Source: Bacteroidales bacterium UBA1680 (GTDB lineage Bacteria; Bacteroidota; Bacteroidia; Bacteroidales; UBA932). Taken from it: a stretch of DNA of 64,000 nucleotides. The notes under the pieces were generated by a model. It searched no databases, was not told the DNA's origin, and saw nothing but the letters and a program-made list of their open reading frames with translations. Positions 61,880-64,000 of this stretch are shown piece after piece. The first letter of the stretch is position 1, and every line of letters starts with the position of its first letter. The position numbers and the translations under genes were made by a program. Location of the stretch: contig DCKG01000031.1 in the NCBI GenBank assembly GCA_002320605.1, positions 101,481 through 165,480 on the forward strand, written 5' to 3'.

Positions 61880-61913
61880 AGCCCTATGGATGCAGTCCTT
61901 CATCCATAGGGCT
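61880..61913. repeat. Perfect 13-bp inverted repeat
   Basis: AGCCCTATGGATG (61880-61892) and its exact reverse complement (61901-61913) enclose an 8-base loop. A short T-run follows on the minus strand only, after a 4-base gap. It could be a terminator, a repetitive hairpin element or a recombination site. Confidence 0.7.
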
Positions 61914-61993
61914 TAATAAGCCAAGATACATTCCTTCGCATAGAAAGTGACTTAAGCCGCCAAATGTCGTGCGTCGAATGCCCCCTTCGGACA

Positions 61994-62101
61994 GCAAATG
62001 CTTTTCCCGTCTCCCGTCTCCCGTCCGTAATCCGGGCTATTTTACGGACGGCAAATGCTTTTCCCGTCACCCGTCCGTAATCTGAGCCATTCTACGGACG
62101 G
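61994..62101. repeat. Two tandem copies of a 57-base hairpin unit
   Basis: Copy 1 starts at 61994 and copy 2 at 62051, each beginning GCAAATGCTTTTCCCGTC. Each carries a hairpin: CCGTCCGTAA/TTACGGACGG (62021-62030, 62042-62051) and CCGTCCGTA/TACGGACGG (62071-62079, 62093-62101). Copy 1 also has CTCCCGT repeated in tandem. Compensating stem conservation with loop variation suggests selection on, or spread of, the hairpin. Confidence 0.75.
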
Positions 62102-62214
62102 CGGCAGGAGAAAGGCCGGAAAGCAAGCTGTCAGGCAGGAGCAATCTGGTAAGCGATGGCACTCCGGCAGGCAAATATATTATCAGAAGTGCAACAATAA
62201 CAAGGGAAATAAAG

Positions 62215-62241
62215 AAAAAAGCCGTGAGTCCTACTCACGAC
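62215..62241 (-). terminator. Rho-independent terminator after the GIY-YIG gene
   Basis: On the minus strand GTCGTGAGT pairs with ACTCACGGC (9 bp with one G-T pair) around a 3-base loop, followed by six Ts. It lies 20 bases beyond the stop of the GIY-YIG gene. Confidence 0.88.
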
Positions 62242-62261
62242 TTCGAATGTGCTGCTTGGCT

Positions 62262-62921
62262 TCATTGCCTGGAATTCTCCACCCTTGTTCTGATATCATC
62301 AAGAACCTCCCCATTGTAAGTGAAGAACTTAGCCCCTTGATAAGCTCCTGAGGCATTGCGCTTTTCCGCTGGCATGTAAGATCCAACGAAGGGTGACAAT
62401 TTGAATATGCGACCTTGGTATTCAATCTGGTCATCACTGGCAACCTTTACCTTAATACAGGTCGGGGTAAACACGAGCTCGGAGCCGATGGGAATGCCAA
62501 CCATGCTGAACTTGAAGCGTGGTCGTTGCTTTCTATGTTCAGTTTCTTCTCCATGATCTTCTTCCACGTTTTCTGAGATGGGGACATTATTCTTGTACAG
62601 AGTAATTTCGGCATCGTCAAGAATCGTGGCTTCATCACGAAGAATCTCAAGAGCAAGCTCCGGCTTGATATTAAAAAACTCTCGGTTCTGGCGGATACGG
62701 AGATCGGTGAGTCTGTCAATTGCCTTGTGGATTTTCTTCTCGACTATTTCGTATTTTACAGTCTTTAGTGTGGCAAAGATATCAAACGGCAATGGAACAG
62801 CGGTGTTGTCCAGCTCCTTGGAGCGGACATCAACCGGACGTGAACTCTTACCGATCTTGACCCAGTCTTCCCTGAAACTAGGATTTGTGAGAATGTAGAC
62901 GTATCCTGCTTCTTTTGCCAT
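62262..62921 (-). CDS. GIY-YIG (T5orf172-type) nuclease-like protein with C-terminal RAMA-like domain
   Basis: 219 residues. The N-terminal half is a T5orf172-type GIY-YIG domain: GYVYILTNPSF, WVKIGKSSRPVDVRSKELD, and IHKAIDRLTDLRIRQNREFF with the catalytic Glu near its end. The C-terminal 80 residues (IPIGSELVF, IEYQGRIFKLSPF, QGAKFFTYNGEVLDDIR) resemble RAMA/DUF4357-type domains associated with restriction-modification; this second match is weaker. It has a strong AAAGGAGG ribosome-binding site 6 bases before the ATG. Adjacent to a phage-type integrase, which suggests a defence or mobile-element role. Confidence 0.8.
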   Translation of the reverse strand: MAKEAGYVYILTNPSFREDWVKIGKSSRPVDVRSKELDNTAVPLPFDIFATLKTVKYEIVEKKIHKAIDRLTDLRIRQNREFFNIKPELALEILRDEATILDDAEITLYKNNVPISENVEEDHGEETEHRKQRPRFKFSMVGIPIGSELVFTPTCIKVKVASDDQIEYQGRIFKLSPFVGSYMPAEKRNASGAYQGAKFFTYNGEVLDDIRTRVENSRQ

Positions 62922-62999
62922 TATTGCCTCCTTTATTATTTCATGGTGTTAAGATACGGATTTTTATTGAGCTAAATTACAGGATGAAGGATTTTTATG

Positions 63000-63926
63000 C
63001 TATCGAAGAGTCCGGCTCATCATCTCAACGCACTTCTTTTTCTGCTCCATATTCGGATGGACATAAAGATTCAGCGTGGTGCTGATATTCGAATGCCCCA
63101 GTAGCACGCTCACCGTCTTATAGTCGCATTTGCTCTCGATGCAGCGAGTCGCAAAACTATGGCGCAAGCCATGAAACCTCATTCTGGACAAGCCGACTTC
63201 CTGCAGAAGATGATTGAAATATACACGGTAAGTCCTCGGCTCAGTAGGATTGACCGTATTTGTCAATACATAGAAATCGCTCCTGACAACTTTCTTAAGT
63301 GGTTTCACAATAGACAGCAACTCTTTTGTCATTGGGATTTCCCTATTTGAATTTTTAGTCTTTGGAGTGTCAACAATGAGTTCAGTGCTTTTCTTGTCAC
63401 CATCAACCATGTAGATGCGCTGAATAGTTTTAGAGACTTTTATCACTCCAGCAGCAACATCAAGGTCTTCCCATTTCAGAGCGCAGACCTCCCCGATACG
63501 CAGCCCGGCACTTAGGCACACCAGAATTCCAAGATTGAGGAAGGTGAAGTTGTCTTGGCAGTAGTTCATCAATTTTTTCTGATTTGCAACCGATAGCACC
63601 TCAATGTCTTGCTTTTCTCTTTCGGTCGGAAAAGTCACGTCAATCTGGTGAAATTCGAGATGACCATATTTTACTCCGAAATGTAGAATCATCTTCAAAA
63701 CTACAAGAATGTCCTTGACGGTTTTCTGTGACAGCCCGGAATCGAGTTTACGATTGACCAGCTCCTGCACATCTGTTTCTTGAATGTCTGCCTTCTTCCC
63801 CAGATCCGGAACGAGATGGTTGTAAATGAGAAGCGAGTAGGCAGCGTATGTCGATTTTTTGACATACTGCTTTTTGTCGGCTTTCCAAAGCTCGGCAACT
63901 TTGCTGAATGTTGTTTTCTCTTCCAT
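63000..63926 (-). CDS. Tyrosine recombinase / integrase
   Basis: 308 residues with an N-terminal SAM-like DNA-binding domain (KKSTYAAYSLLIYNHLVPDLG) and a full catalytic domain. All catalytic residues are visible: R143 (SAGLRIGEV), H252 and R255 (FHGLRHSFAT), H278 (LLGHSN) and the nucleophile Y288 (TTLNLYVHP). Such integrases move phages, integrative elements and islands at specific sites. The rest of the element, if any, lies beyond the right edge; no att repeat was recognised in the 74 bases upstream. Confidence 0.95.
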   Translation of the reverse strand: MEEKTTFSKVAELWKADKKQYVKKSTYAAYSLLIYNHLVPDLGKKADIQETDVQELVNRKLDSGLSQKTVKDILVVLKMILHFGVKYGHLEFHQIDVTFPTEREKQDIEVLSVANQKKLMNYCQDNFTFLNLGILVCLSAGLRIGEVCALKWEDLDVAAGVIKVSKTIQRIYMVDGDKKSTELIVDTPKTKNSNREIPMTKELLSIVKPLKKVVRSDFYVLTNTVNPTEPRTYRVYFNHLLQEVGLSRMRFHGLRHSFATRCIESKCDYKTVSVLLGHSNISTTLNLYVHPNMEQKKKCVEMMSRTLR

Positions 63927-64000
63927 GTTGTAAACATTTAATTGTGCAAAGTTCTAGTTTCTCGACAAGCAATCCTTAATGTGCCGAATTTGAGATTCCC

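Larger units (their letters stand above)
61523..62214. other. Gene-poor stretch with hairpins
   Basis: About 690 bases without a convincing gene. The 98-codon open frame at 62055-62351 has low-complexity content and runs against the GIY-YIG gene, so I reject it. The stretch holds the perfect hairpin at 61880-61913 and the tandem repeats at 61994-62101. I recognise no transposase or tRNA fragment in the rest. Confidence 0.6.

Noticed and set aside
61994..62101. Palindromic repeats as a possible CRISPR array
   Set aside because: Only two units, no regular unrelated spacers and no cas genes in the window.
62055..62351. A 98-codon plus-strand open frame
   Set aside because: It starts within the hairpin repeats, runs through the terminator and ends antisense to the GIY-YIG gene; composition is low-complexity and basic.

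Overview
The window comes from a member of the phylum Bacteroidota, most likely an uncultured gut- or rumen-type Bacteroidales. The evidence is two SusC/SusD pairs, promoter -7 boxes of the TAnnTTTG type (two of them with TTTG exactly 20 bases upstream), many lipoprotein signals, and families largely confined to this phylum (DUF3078, DUF4831, WbqC, Porin_10, TIGR02757). I cannot name a genus from the sequence.

Region 1 (1-19392, all minus strand) is a polysaccharide-utilisation locus. Reading along the minus strand it holds an MFS sugar porter and a ROK repressor, then a Tat-exported DUF4434 TIM barrel, SusC, SusD, a small Ig-like lipoprotein, a DUF5018 lipoprotein, a GHL10-type TIM-barrel lipoprotein, an N-acylglucosamine 2-epimerase-type isomerase, a lipoprotein FAD oxidoreductase, a calcineurin-type phosphoesterase, a second SusC and the start of a second SusD that runs off the window edge. 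No classical CAZyme is visible, so the glycan cannot be read from the gene list.

Region 2 (19594-32128) is core metabolism. It holds lpxD-lpxC-lpxA-wbqC for lipid A (with an LpxC lacking the FabZ half usual in this phylum), a FadL-like barrel with a Trp/Tyr- and Ser-rich lipoprotein, proS, a DUF3078 protein, tilS, queA and a NUDIX hydrolase.

Region 3 (32188-45963) holds pyrE, an SRPBCC protein, an rRNA m5C methyltransferase, a TPR protein, a BASS transporter, an M13 peptidase, an FtsX-type permease, a lytic transglycosylase, a Porin_10 barrel, an Uup-like ABC-F ATPase and a DUF1232 protein. Region 4 (46023-54859, minus) is a run of eight tightly packed genes: peptide transporter, TIGR02757, zeta-like kinase, tldD, tldE, slyD, glycosyltransferase, trkA. 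Peptide uptake, TldD/E proteolysis and a metal-binding SlyD could be functionally linked, but that is inference.

Region 5 (54964-59885, plus) has an LpxL-like acyltransferase, DUF4831, pepD and the rpsF-rpsR-rplI ribosomal operon with a near-ideal promoter and an S6:S18-type leader hairpin. Region 6 (59886-64000) is accessory in character: a decayed SusD relic, a lone Gfo/Idh/MocA oxidoreductase, a gene-poor 0.7-kb stretch with hairpin repeats, a GIY-YIG protein and a tyrosine recombinase. This suggests the edge of a mobile or decayed island.

I saw no tRNA, rRNA operon, CRISPR array, intact insertion sequence or replication origin.
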